64,000 bases of DNA. It comes from Alicyclobacillus sp. ALC3. GTDB lineage: Bacteria; Bacillota; Bacilli; Alicyclobacillales; Alicyclobacillaceae. Positions within the stretch are counted from its first letter, which is position 1; each line of letters starts with the position of its first letter. This document shows positions 1 to 8,002 of this stretch, piece after piece. The stretch lies in assembly GCF_028751195.1 (NCBI RefSeq), contig NZ_CP066784.1, positions 1,922,001 through 1,986,000 of the forward strand. Direction: 5' to 3'. The position numbers were made by a program, and so were the translations under genes. Under the pieces are notes generated by a model, which had not been told where the DNA came from, searched no databases, and was given only the letters and a program-made list of their open reading frames with translations.

Positions 1-2
1 CG

Positions 3-200
3 CATAAACTTGCGTATGAATCACCTGCCATCGTCGGCAGTATGGTCGAGTGCACCGAGTTCCCAGATTGGGCAAGTCAATTCGACGTGTACGGCGTCCC
101 AAAGACTGTCATGAACCAAAGCAAGTCAATCTTCGTCGAAGGCGCCGTTCCAGAGTCAGCGCTACTCAAGCGCATCATGGAGATCCCGACGGCGTCCTAG
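3..200 (+). CDS. Thioredoxin-fold oxidoreductase, C-terminal part
   Basis: Only the last 65 codons lie in the window; the start is upstream. The visible part contains VYGVPKTV, the cis-proline loop of thioredoxin/glutaredoxin-fold proteins, followed by FVEGAVPESALLKRI, which fits the last strand and helix of the fold. It most resembles the C-terminal half of glutaredoxin-like protein disulfide oxidoreductases. The CxxC active site would be upstream and cannot be checked. The gene ends 65 bases before a hairpin terminator. The fold is fairly sure; the exact subfamily is inference. Confidence 0.7.
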   Translation, partial: HKLAYESPAIVGSMVECTEFPDWASQFDVYGVPKTVMNQSKSIFVEGAVPESALLKRIMEIPTAS

Positions 201-264
201 GGTGACCGCCCCGCCGCTTCAAAGCGACTGACACCGTAGCGATGAGCATTCTCCACTCCACTAC

Positions 265-294
265 ATGCCGCTGGCCTTTGGCTAGCGGCATTTT
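265..294 (+). terminator. Rho-independent terminator
   Basis: The arms ATGCCGCT (265-272) and AGCGGCAT (284-291) form a perfect 8-bp stem followed by TTTT. It closes the thioredoxin-fold gene and separates it from the small-paralog array. Confidence 0.75.
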
Positions 295-414
295 CCTCCC
301 CACCAGAAATAGACCTCAATTGCGCCCTATGGACTAGGACATTCTGTGTCTGACATAGATTTTCGCTACGACCAAACTACGCTTTACAGCCCCTGGCAGA
401 AAGGAGTGACACGC

Positions 415-663
415 TTGCCCTGCTACATTACGTTCCGGGGGATTAATGTCAACGTAACCTCACAGAACGCCGGGGTTTTTGTTGGGGATATTCGTGTCCC
501 AGGTTGGGACGCGAACCAAAAGACTAACAGTGCACACGCCGCTATTTATGGCTCCTCAAACATCGAAGCCACTACGATTAACGTAACCGTGGATGGTCAA
601 GAATTAATCGACGGAGTGATCAACGATCAGGACGTCAAACCCGTATGGGGGATGAACGTATGA
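415..663 (+). CDS. Small paralogous protein 1 of tandem array (unknown family)
   Basis: 82 residues, function unknown. The start is set at TTG 415 because AAGGAG lies 8-9 bases upstream and because paralogs 4 and 5 begin in the same way (start codon, then Pro). It shares a pattern with all domains of the array: QNAGVFVG near residue 20, GWDANQK, a central G-SSN, and a C-terminal IDGVINDQDVK. There is no signal peptide or membrane segment; the protein is polar and Asn/Asp-rich with alternating hydrophobics, suggesting a beta-rich fold. The stop overlaps the start of paralog 2. The general layout (a short start with MP, repeated N-G, terminal D-D-DQ) faintly recalls GerPA/GerPF spore proteins, but this is only an idea. 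Confidence 0.7.
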   Translation: MPCYITFRGINVNVTSQNAGVFVGDIRVPGWDANQKTNSAHAAIYGSSNIEATTINVTVDGQELIDGVINDQDVKPVWGMNV

Positions 664-1151
664 TTCAACAACGTGCAACCTCTCCAATCACTACTTGTGT
701 CGGCACCATGACTGGGAACTCGGGTGTTTATATTTCCGCGCGTAACGTCGTGTGCGGGATCAGCCGGCATTCAAAGTCAAATAATGGATTTGGTTCGGTT
801 GGGTCACACAACCTCATTCGCGGAAACATCAACCTCGTATACGACAACGATTCCGTAGACACGCCGATTGACGACCGTGACGTAAAGATTTATCAAAGCG
901 ACTCCGCCGTCCCCAAAGTGACACAGGTTGCTTTCGACAACATTAACGTGACAACGATCTCACAAAACTCCGGTGTCTTTGTCGGCGACGTCCAAATCAC
1001 CGGAATCGACTCACACTCCAAGCAGAACAGCGCCCAAGGCACAACTTTCGGACACCGCAATGTCGAAATGCAGAACCTCAACTATGTCGAGGACCGAGAC
1101 GTAATCGACGCGCCAATCCAGGACCAAGACTTCAAGGTACTGTCACGGTAA
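660..1151 (+). CDS. Two-domain paralog 2 of tandem array
   Basis: 163 residues containing two copies of the array domain in one chain. Domain 1 runs from about residue 10 to 78 (NSGVYIS ... HSK ... IDDRDVK) and domain 2 from about 85 to 158 (QNSGVFVGD ... SHSKQN ... IQDQDFK). The start at ATG 660 overlaps the previous stop as ATGA and has GGGGGATG in front. Domain 2 is closer to the single-domain paralogs; domain 1 is the most divergent. Function unknown. Translational coupling suggests co-production with paralog 1. Confidence 0.7.
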   Translation: MIQQRATSPITTCVGTMTGNSGVYISARNVVCGISRHSKSNNGFGSVGSHNLIRGNINLVYDNDSVDTPIDDRDVKIYQSDSAVPKVTQVAFDNINVTTISQNSGVFVGDVQITGIDSHSKQNSAQGTTFGHRNVEMQNLNYVEDRDVIDAPIQDQDFKVLSR

Positions 1152-1166
1152 CAGGAGGGGCGGCGA

Positions 1167-1415
1167 ATGTCATCACTGATATACTTCGGTGCCATCAACA
1201 CAAACACTCCACAGCAAAATGGGGGCGTCTTCATTGGCGAAATCAACTGTGGCGGATGGGACGCGAACCAGAAGCTGAACATGGCCCACGGAGCTGTATA
1301 CGGCTTTAACAATATCATTTTGAACCAGCAAGCTTATCTGTTCGATAATTTCGAGGTGATAGACGGTGTTATGAACGACCAAGATTTCAAACCGATCATC
1401 AGTGCAAATTTCTAA
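1167..1415 (+). CDS. Small paralogous protein 3 of tandem array
   Basis: 82 residues, ATG start with AGGAGGGG about 7 bases upstream. Conserved points: QQNGGVFIGEI, GGWDANQK, AHGAVYGFNN and IDGVMNDQDFK. It lies 15 bases after paralog 2, so paralogs 1-3 form one transcription unit. Function unknown. It is the only member with an ordinary, unambiguous ATG start and is a good reference for the start sites of the others. Confidence 0.75.
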   Translation: MSSLIYFGAINTNTPQQNGGVFIGEINCGGWDANQKLNMAHGAVYGFNNIILNQQAYLFDNFEVIDGVMNDQDFKPIISANF

Positions 1416-1519
1416 GTAACTGTCACCTGACGGATTCGTGTATCTAGACAAACACGTTGAGAATACAGTGAACCAATCACTTCACGACACACTGTAGTCG
1501 AGGGTTCACGGACAGTTAC
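1416..1519. repeat. Inverted repeat between paralogs 3 and 4
   Basis: GTAACTGTC (1416-1424) and its exact complement GACAGTTAC (1511-1519) flank most of the 142-base gap between paralogs 3 and 4. The arms are 86 bases apart. It could be a regulatory stem or a trace of a past insertion; nothing else was recognised in the gap. Confidence 0.4.
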
Positions 1520-1557
1520 ATCAACAGGGCAACCGAGTACGAGAGGAGGAGATCACC

Positions 1558-1806
1558 ATACCGGCTATCGTATTCATTGGTGCCAACAACTCCTACACCC
1601 CACAGCAGAATGCAGGGACCTTTATCGGGCAAATCAACAATGGCAGTTGGGAAGCGAACATGAAGTTCCAGGCCGCCAAAACCGGTAACTTTGACCTGTT
1701 GAGTGTCAATATCCAACCGTTCAATTTCTTCTATGACAGCTTTGAATTTATCGATGGAATAGTCAACACACAGCAATTCAGCCCAGACGCAGAAGGAAAT
1801 GTGTAG
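1558..1806 (+). CDS. Small paralogous protein 4 of tandem array, probable ATA start
   Basis: 82 residues, QQNAGTFIGQI, WEANMK, then FIDGIVNTQQF. No ATG, GTG or TTG exists in frame before the conserved core: the first in-frame ATG is in WEANMK, in the middle of the domain. A strong AGGAGG (1544-1549) sits exactly 8 bases before ATA 1558, and ATA-CCG-GCT aligns with the TTG-CCC start of paralog 1 and the ATT-CCA start of paralog 5. The acidic IDG...DQD end is partly degenerate (NTQQFSPD). Function unknown. A standard ORF caller would miss it or truncate it. Confidence 0.65.
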   Translation: MPAIVFIGANNSYTPQQNAGTFIGQINNGSWEANMKFQAAKTGNFDLLSVNIQPFNFFYDSFEFIDGIVNTQQFSPDAEGNV

Positions 1807-1868
1807 TCTCACTCGCGGGAATCATTGCGCGATGAACACGCGCTCTTACGAATGAGGAGGGGATTGCA

Positions 1869-2114
1869 ATTCCAGTATTAATTTTGAGCGGGGCTGTAAA
1901 CACCATGACGCCACAGCAGAACGCAGGGGTTTTTCTGGGGCAAATCAACATCGGTGGTTGGGATGCCAATCAAAAGTATTCAGCCGCCAAGGCAGGCAAC
2001 TTCGGTTTCTTCAACGTCAACACAAGTTATAATGTCATGAATGACAGCTTCGAGGTCATTGACGGGATGATTAACGACCAGGACTTCAAGCTTCACTTTG
2101 AAGCAAATCTATAG
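1869..2114 (+). CDS. Small paralogous protein 5 of tandem array, probable ATT start
   Basis: 81 residues. QQNAGVFLGQI, GGWDANQK and IDGMINDQDFK match paralog 3 closely. AGGAGG (1855-1860) is 8 bases before ATT 1869, the same spacing as in paralog 4, and the next codon is again CCA (Pro). The only usual alternative is TTG 1884, which has no Shine-Dalgarno sequence and would remove the conserved N-terminal strand. Function unknown; last member of the array. Confidence 0.65.
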   Translation: MPVLILSGAVNTMTPQQNAGVFLGQINIGGWDANQKYSAAKAGNFGFFNVNTSYNVMNDSFEVIDGMINDQDFKLHFEANL

Positions 2115-2134
2115 AATCCAACCAAAATCCGCAC

Positions 2135-2851
2135 TCACCGTTTATTCTCCGTTGATTCTTGGCGTTCGCGTTCGGCCAAGTGTCTCCCCCGACGCTGTAA
2201 CCAATAGCCAATCAACCAGATGAGAAGTACGGCTATGACACTCGCCGACACGGTAATCAAGTCTCGACGTGCCACGCCAAGGAAAATCAGTGTAATCCCT
2301 AAGTAGTACGGGATAATGCCTACAACACTCGTCCACAAGTAGTTCCAAAGCGAAACAGAGGGCAGAATACCTGCGATGTAGTTCACTATAAAAGCCGGTA
2401 TTGGCGACAATCGAACGATTAATAGTCCAAATGTTCCGCGTCGCGTAACCCATGAATTCACGGTATTAAATCGCTCTTTGGAAACCCAACTGCTAACGAG
2501 TTCACTGCCAAAAGTCCGCGCTATCCAAAAGGCAATAAGCGACCCCAAAATGAACCCTGTCCAGGCATAAATCAAACCGAACGTAGCGCCATAGATTTTT
2601 AGACACATCAGTAATACCCCCTCTGTCGGCAAGGGGGTTAGACTTGCAACTGCCATAATCAATATCGCGGCAACAACACTGCCTGAGCCGGAAGAGTGCA
2701 CAAGTTTAGAGATATGATTGTCTCGGTCAAGATACAAAAATCCGGCGACCAGTGCTAGCCCAAGGACTAACGATACGGAAGAGAAAATCAGGCTGCGCGC
2801 TGGCGGTCTGCCCGGCGCGAATTTTGGTGTCCGGGGCAGGCGGTTTGACAT
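2135..2851 (-). CDS. TVP38/TMEM64 (VTT-domain) membrane protein
   Basis: 238 residues. A short basic N-terminus is followed by about five or six hydrophobic segments. The VTT/SNARE-associated signature region is clear: SLTPLPTEGVLL, then G-TFG, ...SPIPAFIVNYIAG. The family shares its fold with DedA proteins, which are linked to lipid scrambling or proton-coupled transport; the substrate here is unknown. The C-terminal tail is highly charged. The start at 2851 is chosen because GGGGAGGA lies about 6 bases upstream; a longer ORF reaches 2902. Convergent with the small-paralog array. Confidence 0.8.
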   Translation of the reverse strand: MSNRLPRTPKFAPGRPPARSLIFSSVSLVLGLALVAGFLYLDRDNHISKLVHSSGSGSVVAAILIMAVASLTPLPTEGVLLMCLKIYGATFGLIYAWTGFILGSLIAFWIARTFGSELVSSWVSKERFNTVNSWVTRRGTFGLLIVRLSPIPAFIVNYIAGILPSVSLWNYLWTSVVGIIPYYLGITLIFLGVARRDLITVSASVIAVLLIWLIGYWLQRRGRHLAERERQESTENKR

Positions 2852-2981
2852 CTGAGTCCTCCCCAACGAAAAGTCACTACAAAGACACACAACCGGTGTC
2901 ATTGGTTCATGGTGAAAGAAAAGTCCATGTCGTTAACATGCAACATCAGCAGGTGAACTATATGCCGTTCCCCTGAAATTC

Positions 2982-3445
2982 ATGTTTCGCACTCCCTCTG
3001 ATGACCTTGCGTCGCAGTCCATGCGTAAAACCAAGCGTGAGCGGCAAACCCGGCACGCCGCCTAAACGCTCTGCTACCACAACAAACAGCGGGGCAAACA
3101 CCCGCTTCCTACTCGAAATTTGGCAGGACGACGCAGAACTACTCCGGGCAGACCTACAACAAACACCTGCTGCAGGCGTCAATATCTCAGCCGTCTCTTA
3201 CGGACAATTGGATTGCGAGTTCGCCGAGGTTTAGCCACATGATGCGAGTGATGAAATCACTTTGGAATACGGGGACCCTTGGATTGTTTTGAGCGTAGAC
3301 GACATCGAAGTGGTCGCTGGCATTGTATCCCTGGGGACGATAGCCAGGCAGTGTGGACCATGCACCCTGGACTGGTCATGCACTGGTCTATACTCGAGTC
3401 AAGTTTCGGACCCAATTTAATCGGACTTCGCAAATGTTTTAACGT
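2982..3445 (+). pseudogene. Remnant of a TrmB-type regulator (effector domain)
   Basis: From about 3090 one frame reads FLLEIWQDDAELLR ... GVNISAVSYGQL ... PHDASDEI ... GDPWIVLSVDDIEVVAGIVSL, interrupted by one TAG at about 3232. A shift near 3340 then gives SQAVWTMHPGLVMHW. This order, an IxxWxxDA start, a central GV-x-I strand, and AVWTxxPxLV near the end, is what I know from the C-terminal effector domain of TrmB-family transcriptional regulators. The N-terminal DNA-binding domain is absent or unrecognisable. A decayed gene is the best explanation; the family is inferred. Confidence 0.45.
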
Positions 3446-3514
3446 TGGATCATCCGGGTTCACAATTGCAACGAAACTAGGCCTGATAAACTAGATCACG
3501 GCTCAACGGAAGAC

Positions 3515-3561
3515 GGGATACAACTGGACTGCCGATAGAATTGGCAGTCCAGTTGTATCCC
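3515..3561. terminator. Long perfect hairpin, terminator of ybiT
   Basis: A 19-bp perfect stem (3515-3533 with 3543-3561) around a 9-base loop, located 14 bases after the ybiT stop. It has no long T run on either side, but its position fits transcription termination of the minus-strand gene. Confidence 0.65.
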
Positions 3562-3574
3562 AGAATTTCTGCAA

Positions 3575-5173
3575 TTAAGCTCTGACAATGTCGTCGCGTT
3601 TTGCGAGGTATTCGTCATACGACCCTGCAAAGTCGACCAGCCCGCCGGGCGTAAGTTCAATGATGCGGTTCGCTACGTCAGTGACCAACTGGCGAGCGTG
3701 TGAAACAAAGATAACGCCGCCAGAGAACTCCACTAACGCCTTTGACAGCGCGTCAATTGACTCCAAATCGAGGTGGTTTGTTGGTTCGTCGAGTACCAGT
3801 ACATTGCCCTGTAAGAGCAACATCTTGCCAATCATCAAGCGTGCTGCCTCTCCACCGGACAGCACGTTTGTTGATTTATGCACTTCATCTTTCGAAAACA
3901 GCATACGGCCGAGAATACTGCGGATGCCTTGCTGATCCATTTCCGGATCAAAACTGCGCAACCACTCAATGACCGTCGTATCCGTCCGGATGGTGTCGTT
4001 GTGGTCCTGCGTAAAATACGTCGCATCCGCCGACTGGCCCCAAACGACTGTACCGCTGTCTGGTGAAAGCTCACCCATCATGACATTAAGTAGCGTCGTC
4101 TTACCAATACCGTTTGGCCCAATGATGGCGACTTTCTCTCCATTCATGATGTCAAACCTGACGTCTTTCAGCACCTGCAAATCACCAAACGATTTGTTAA
4201 CGCCATCGAGCGACACAATTTGTTTGCCGAGCTGCTGCTTCGACGTGAATTTGATATAGGGCGATACCCGCGAGGATGGGCGGACTTCTTGAATGTCAAT
4301 TTTCTCAATCTGCTTCTGTCGGCTCGTAGCCTGCTTGGCCTTACTCTTGTTCGCCGAAAAGCGCTGCACAAACTCGCGAAGTTCTGCAATTTTAGCGAGG
4401 TTCTTCTGGTTTTCCGCAACCAACTGCTCGCGCGCTAGCGTACTGGCTGCTACGAAATAATCGTAGTTTCCGGAGAACAGGGAAATTTGCTTATAGTCAA
4501 CGTCGACCATATGGGTGCAGATGGTGTTGAGGAAATGACGGTCGTGCGAAATAATCACCATCGTCCCTTTGTGCGTCAACAAGAAATTCTCGAGCCAACG
4601 AATGGAGTCCAAATCCAGGTGGTTGGTGGGCTCGTCGAGCAGCAAGACATCTGGACGACCAAACAGCACTTGCGCTAGCAAGACACGCAATTTGAACCCG
4701 CCGACGAGTGAACTCATAGGTTCACTGTGTTTCTCCACCGCAACGCCGAGTCCTTCGAGTAGTTCGGCTGCAAAGTATTCAGCAGAGTACCCGTCCATAT
4801 CGGCAAATGCGCTTTCAAGTTCGCCGACGCGCATCCCCTCTTCTTCGGACATCTCTGGCAGTGCATAGAGACGCTCACGCTCCTGCATAACCTCCCACAG
4901 TTCCGGATATCCCATCAGAACTGTATCGAGGACGCGGCAATCGTCATACGTATAGTGATCTTGCCGCAACACACCAACCCGTACGCCGGGCAGCACTGTG
5001 ACCGTACCCGTAGTCGGTTCAAAGTCGCCAACGAGAATTTTCATGAACGTTGACTTGCCTGCCCCGTTTGCCCCGATCAAACCATACCGATTCCCCTCAT
5101 CAAAGCTGAGGTTCACATCTTCAAACAAAATGCGACTGCCAAATGAAACGGAAATATCCTTTACACGAATCAA
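3575..5173 (-). CDS. ybiT: ABC-F ATPase, YbiT subfamily
   Basis: 532 residues with two ABC cassettes and no membrane segments. Cassette 1: Walker A GANGAGKST (about 34-42), degenerate signature SSLVGGFKLR, Walker B VLLLDEPTNHLD, H-switch ISHDR. The linker (about 240-310) has the ABC-F pattern FSANKSKAKQATSRQKQ. Cassette 2: GPNGIGKTT, LSGGEAAR, VLVLDEPTNHLD, with the H-switch region reading FVSHARQ instead of the usual SHDR. ABC-F proteins act on the ribosome; YbiT is a housekeeping translation factor, so antibiotic resistance is not implied. Start TTG 5173 with AAGGAG 7 bases before. The single-gene unit ends at the hairpin at 3515-3561. Confidence 0.9.
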   Translation of the reverse strand: MIRVKDISVSFGSRILFEDVNLSFDEGNRYGLIGANGAGKSTFMKILVGDFEPTTGTVTVLPGVRVGVLRQDHYTYDDCRVLDTVLMGYPELWEVMQERERLYALPEMSEEEGMRVGELESAFADMDGYSAEYFAAELLEGLGVAVEKHSEPMSSLVGGFKLRVLLAQVLFGRPDVLLLDEPTNHLDLDSIRWLENFLLTHKGTMVIISHDRHFLNTICTHMVDVDYKQISLFSGNYDYFVAASTLAREQLVAENQKNLAKIAELREFVQRFSANKSKAKQATSRQKQIEKIDIQEVRPSSRVSPYIKFTSKQQLGKQIVSLDGVNKSFGDLQVLKDVRFDIMNGEKVAIIGPNGIGKTTLLNVMMGELSPDSGTVVWGQSADATYFTQDHNDTIRTDTTVIEWLRSFDPEMDQQGIRSILGRMLFSKDEVHKSTNVLSGGEAARLMIGKMLLLQGNVLVLDEPTNHLDLESIDALSKALVEFSGGVIFVSHARQLVTDVANRIIELTPGGLVDFAGSYDEYLAKRDDIVRA

Positions 5174-5335
5174 TCAAATTCTCCTTTGATCCCGATCCCC
5201 GACCCAAAGCGGCGGAGGGGCATGTCTTTTCATCACCCCACTATATCACGAATGTTAAAACGCTGCCTTGGAAAATCCAGTTGTCAGCGGATGGAGAGAC
5301 CTGTTCGCCACCCCCCTGTTCTTCAGAAACTGACA

Positions 5336-6037
5336 TCATCGTCCACTTACGAACAGCTTGGCGGCACTTAGTATCGGTTGCGAATTCTTCGGTGCCTTCT
5401 CTATGGGTTGCATGTAAATTATTGAACAACTAGTTCCATTTGACTCCAATATGATACCGTCAACGGCTCCATGACTGTTGAAATACTCCACGGCATTTAT
5501 ATTCCCAATCTTTATGACTTGACTTCTTCCCTGCGCAACCTGGGCGCCAGCCATCTCTGTTACCGAGAAGCTCAGTTTGTTAGTCGAGTCGTATAGGAAG
5601 AACATAACCTGATCGATCTTATTGTGAATCATTGGGGGGGTAGTAGAAACGGTCAGGCCACTGATATTCCAATTCGTTCCACTTATCCTTGGTTTCAAAA
5701 CAGTGAACTTCACTTTGTGCTGAATCCTCAAAAATGGTTGATCAACCTTGATTGTGTTTTGCCGAGGTGTGTTTTCAATAGACGACGCACTAGTGTATTG
5801 TTGCGCGACATGTATCATGACGCCCACTATGATTAACGCTGTCACGCATGCGGCTGCAACTACGGCGACGCTGGTTGTGAGTCGATCAAAGTGCTTGCGT
5901 CTAGACCTTAGCGTACCTTCATGGTCTGTATTACGGTGTTCCTCAATTATGCTGTAAATCTTGTTTCTCAACTCTCTTGGCATTTTTCGCTCAGTTAGCT
6001 TGTCATACTTCAGTCGAAGTTTATCTACCTCACGCAT
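5336..6037 (-). CDS. Membrane-anchored anti-sigma factor (putative)
   Basis: 233 residues. The first 60 residues are charged and cytoplasmic, one transmembrane helix follows (VAVVAAACVTALIIVGVMI), and the rest is extracytoplasmic. The outer part (LSFSVTEMAG, NINAVEYFNSHG) resembles the DUF4367-like domain found on anti-sigma factors. The start ATG 6037 overlaps the sigma stop as ATGCGTGA with AGGAG about 9 bases upstream; ORF callers may extend it to 6058. Overlap with the ECF sigma gene is the main functional argument: it probably binds and holds that sigma factor until an envelope signal is sensed. No zinc-binding HxxxCxxC motif is visible. Confidence 0.7.
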   Translation of the reverse strand: MREVDKLRLKYDKLTERKMPRELRNKIYSIIEEHRNTDHEGTLRSRRKHFDRLTTSVAVVAAACVTALIIVGVMIHVAQQYTSASSIENTPRQNTIKVDQPFLRIQHKVKFTVLKPRISGTNWNISGLTVSTTPPMIHNKIDQVMFFLYDSTNKLSFSVTEMAGAQVAQGRSQVIKIGNINAVEYFNSHGAVDGIILESNGTSCSIIYMQPIEKAPKNSQPILSAAKLFVSGR

Positions 6038-6533
6038 GAACATCATCTCCTCTCGCAAGAACTTCTCGAAGTTTTACTATGGCACGATGCAGCGTCGTCC
6101 GTACCTTAGCTTGACTCCAGTTAAGAAGTACAGCTGTTTCCGATGTGCTTCTTTTGTGAATCACCCGCTCGACAAACACCTGTCTCTGTATTACATTTAG
6201 CTGTCTCAGGCTATCTTGTAAATTCAGTTCGTCTAGCACATCCGACACCGATTCGTCCGCAAAGTCATCAATCAGCGGAATAATTGCCTGTTGCCTTCTC
6301 TTCTTCCGGAAGTACTCCCGCACACAATTGTTTGCTATGGACCAGAGCCATGTTTTCGGACTCGACTTATGATTGAACCGCTTCCATGACTGCAGTACAC
6401 GAAGGAAAATATCCTGGACGATGTCTTCGGTGTCCGACTCGTCGGTAACGGTATATAAGACATACCGATAGATTTCATCACCGTGCTGTTCAAATAGCAT
6501 CAGAGCGACATCGGAGACGCTTTGTTCTTCCAC
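6030..6533 (-). CDS. ECF sigma factor
   Basis: 167 residues. Region 2 is at about 20-80 with the DTEDIVQDIFLRV core and the WLWSIANN motif; region 4 at about 115-160 contains VIHKRSTSETAVLLNWSQAKVRTTLHRA, a helix-turn-helix for -35 recognition. Start GTG 6533 with GGGGGATGAAAG before it. It is followed by an overlapping anti-sigma gene, the usual ECF arrangement. Target genes and signal are unknown, though autoregulation is common in this class. Confidence 0.88.
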   Translation of the reverse strand: MEEQSVSDVALMLFEQHGDEIYRYVLYTVTDESDTEDIVQDIFLRVLQSWKRFNHKSSPKTWLWSIANNCVREYFRKKRRQQAIIPLIDDFADESVSDVLDELNLQDSLRQLNVIQRQVFVERVIHKRSTSETAVLLNWSQAKVRTTLHRAIVKLREVLARGDDVHA

Positions 6534-6617
6534 CTTTCATCCCCCTTTCCATTTGATTAGTGACTTTTATCGATATTTTGTTACAAACTTCTGTAAAGGT
6601 TTCCTTTTGATATTTCC

Positions 6618-6648
6618 ACCCAAAACAAAACCGCCCCGGTGCCGGGGC
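6618..6648 (-). terminator. Terminator after the VOC gene
   Basis: On the minus strand GCCCCGG..CCGGGGC (6633-6648) is followed by GGTTTTGTTTTG. It lies 160 bases after the VOC gene stop and upstream of the sigma operon. Confidence 0.7.
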
Positions 6649-6809
6649 AGTTGACCAAACGGTACAAGGCACAAATAGTAACTCACGCATCGTCTCCTGA
6701 ACTTGCCTCTTCTCCAGTTCTCTTTCGCGTCGCAAACACCTTGCTTTCTCCCCCGCTCCAACGCTCGTGCCCAGTAACGCAAGACCGCCTCCAAAATGGA
6801 GGTGCATGT

Positions 6810-7241
6810 TCAGGTACTTTCAGCTGCTGTACTCAGTGATCGGGAACCAAGATGCTGTAAAAATCTGAGCAGATATCCATCGGGATCGACGATGAGCACC
6901 TCTTTGTTTCCTAACACCTCATCGTTCATACGATACCAATTTTCCTCTGGACCTAGTTTTATTGGATAGTGGTGGGACTTGACAGGTCTTAGCACGTCAT
7001 CCAAGTCGTCCACTTGAAGAGCAAGGTTGATTCCCCGTCCGTAGGGGTATTCCAAGGGAGCCGTCTCCCAGTGACCATTCTGCTGTTCGATCATTATTTG
7101 GCTGCCTTGCAAACTAAGAAATGCAAAGCGATGTTCTGGTCTCTGAAAATCCACAGAGAACGGCAATACTTGAGTATAAAACGAGAGACTGCGCTGAAAA
7201 TTAGACACGCTCAGTTCGGGGATTAAGCGGTTGAAATTCAT
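6810..7241 (-). CDS. VOC (glyoxalase/bleomycin-resistance fold) protein
   Basis: 143 residues, single VOC module pair: LIPELSVSNFQRSLSFYTQVL at the start, FLSLQGSQIMIEQ in the middle, and VLIVDPDGYLLRFLQHLG at the end. The DPDGYLLRF motif is typical of the bleomycin-binding or glyoxalase group of the fold. No strong ribosome site is seen. The substrate cannot be told from sequence; resistance, fosfomycin-like or catabolic roles are all possible within this fold. Confidence 0.8.
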   Translation of the reverse strand: MNFNRLIPELSVSNFQRSLSFYTQVLPFSVDFQRPEHRFAFLSLQGSQIMIEQQNGHWETAPLEYPYGRGINLALQVDDLDDVLRPVKSHHYPIKLGPEENWYRMNDEVLGNKEVLIVDPDGYLLRFLQHLGSRSLSTAAEST

Positions 7242-7471
7242 ATTGTTGAGCCACCTTCACTGTGTCGTACTCCTGCCCGATAGCGGCGTTTCGGCGTTGC
7301 CATCGGCAACGCATATCCATGCAGATTCAGGAACGCGCAGCTTGTGTAGACTCCCCCCCCCTTTAGCCCAATATCTTGGGGTTTGCTTCGTATTTGCTGG
7401 TTTGTCTGATTATCACTTTATGTCGAGGGACTACGTGTACTTCGGATATAAGTCGTTCTCATGAGGTCAAG

Positions 7472-7954
7472 TTAAAGGTCCAGCGCTCCTTTCTTCGACT
7501 CCGCTCTAGAAACGATGGAGAAGATATAGAAAGCAACTACAAACTCGACCATTACAACAAATACGCCAATCACATTAACAACTACATTGGCAGCAAACGT
7601 TTCAAAATTCATTGTCTTTTGATTGGGTATCAGAAGATAGGCATAATACCCGCTGCCGTGCATCCATGCTAAATAGCTCACGTATTTGAACACGGGAGCG
7701 GTCACGAAATATAAAAAGAAAACCCCGACTGCAATTACTATTTTCTTACCGATTAACAGTTGGTTGGCAGTATAGGCGCATAAGATTGGATTTGCAATCC
7801 ACGCTATTAAAATCACAATGATTGAAATGACAGCAGTTGCAATACCAGTAGCGCTACCATGATATCTCACCAAATTCCAAACCGCAAAAGCAACGGCTAG
7901 ATAAACCATTTGTAGGGCACCGACACTTAATGCGAGTCGTATGGGCCGCCTCAT
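7472..7954 (-). CDS. Unknown four-helix membrane protein
   Basis: 160 residues with four predicted transmembrane helices (about 5-27, 38-60, 73-93, 120-147). No family recognised. ATG start with GAGGAGG about 6 bases upstream. It is followed upstream by another small membrane ORF (8003-8188) on the same strand 48 bases away, suggesting a small membrane-protein unit. Confidence 0.6.
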   Translation of the reverse strand: MRRPIRLALSVGALQMVYLAVAFAVWNLVRYHGSATGIATAVISIIVILIAWIANPILCAYTANQLLIGKKIVIAVGVFFLYFVTAPVFKYVSYLAWMHGSGYYAYLLIPNQKTMNFETFAANVVVNVIGVFVVMVEFVVAFYIFSIVSRAESKKGALDL

Positions 7955-8002
7955 CGAACGCCTCCTCTGTGCAGCGCTGATATTCTGACAATAATGAAAC
8001 TG

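Noticed and set aside
6490..6807. Minus-strand ORFs between the VOC and sigma genes
   Set aside because: They read through a terminator hairpin, have no ribosome site and odd composition.
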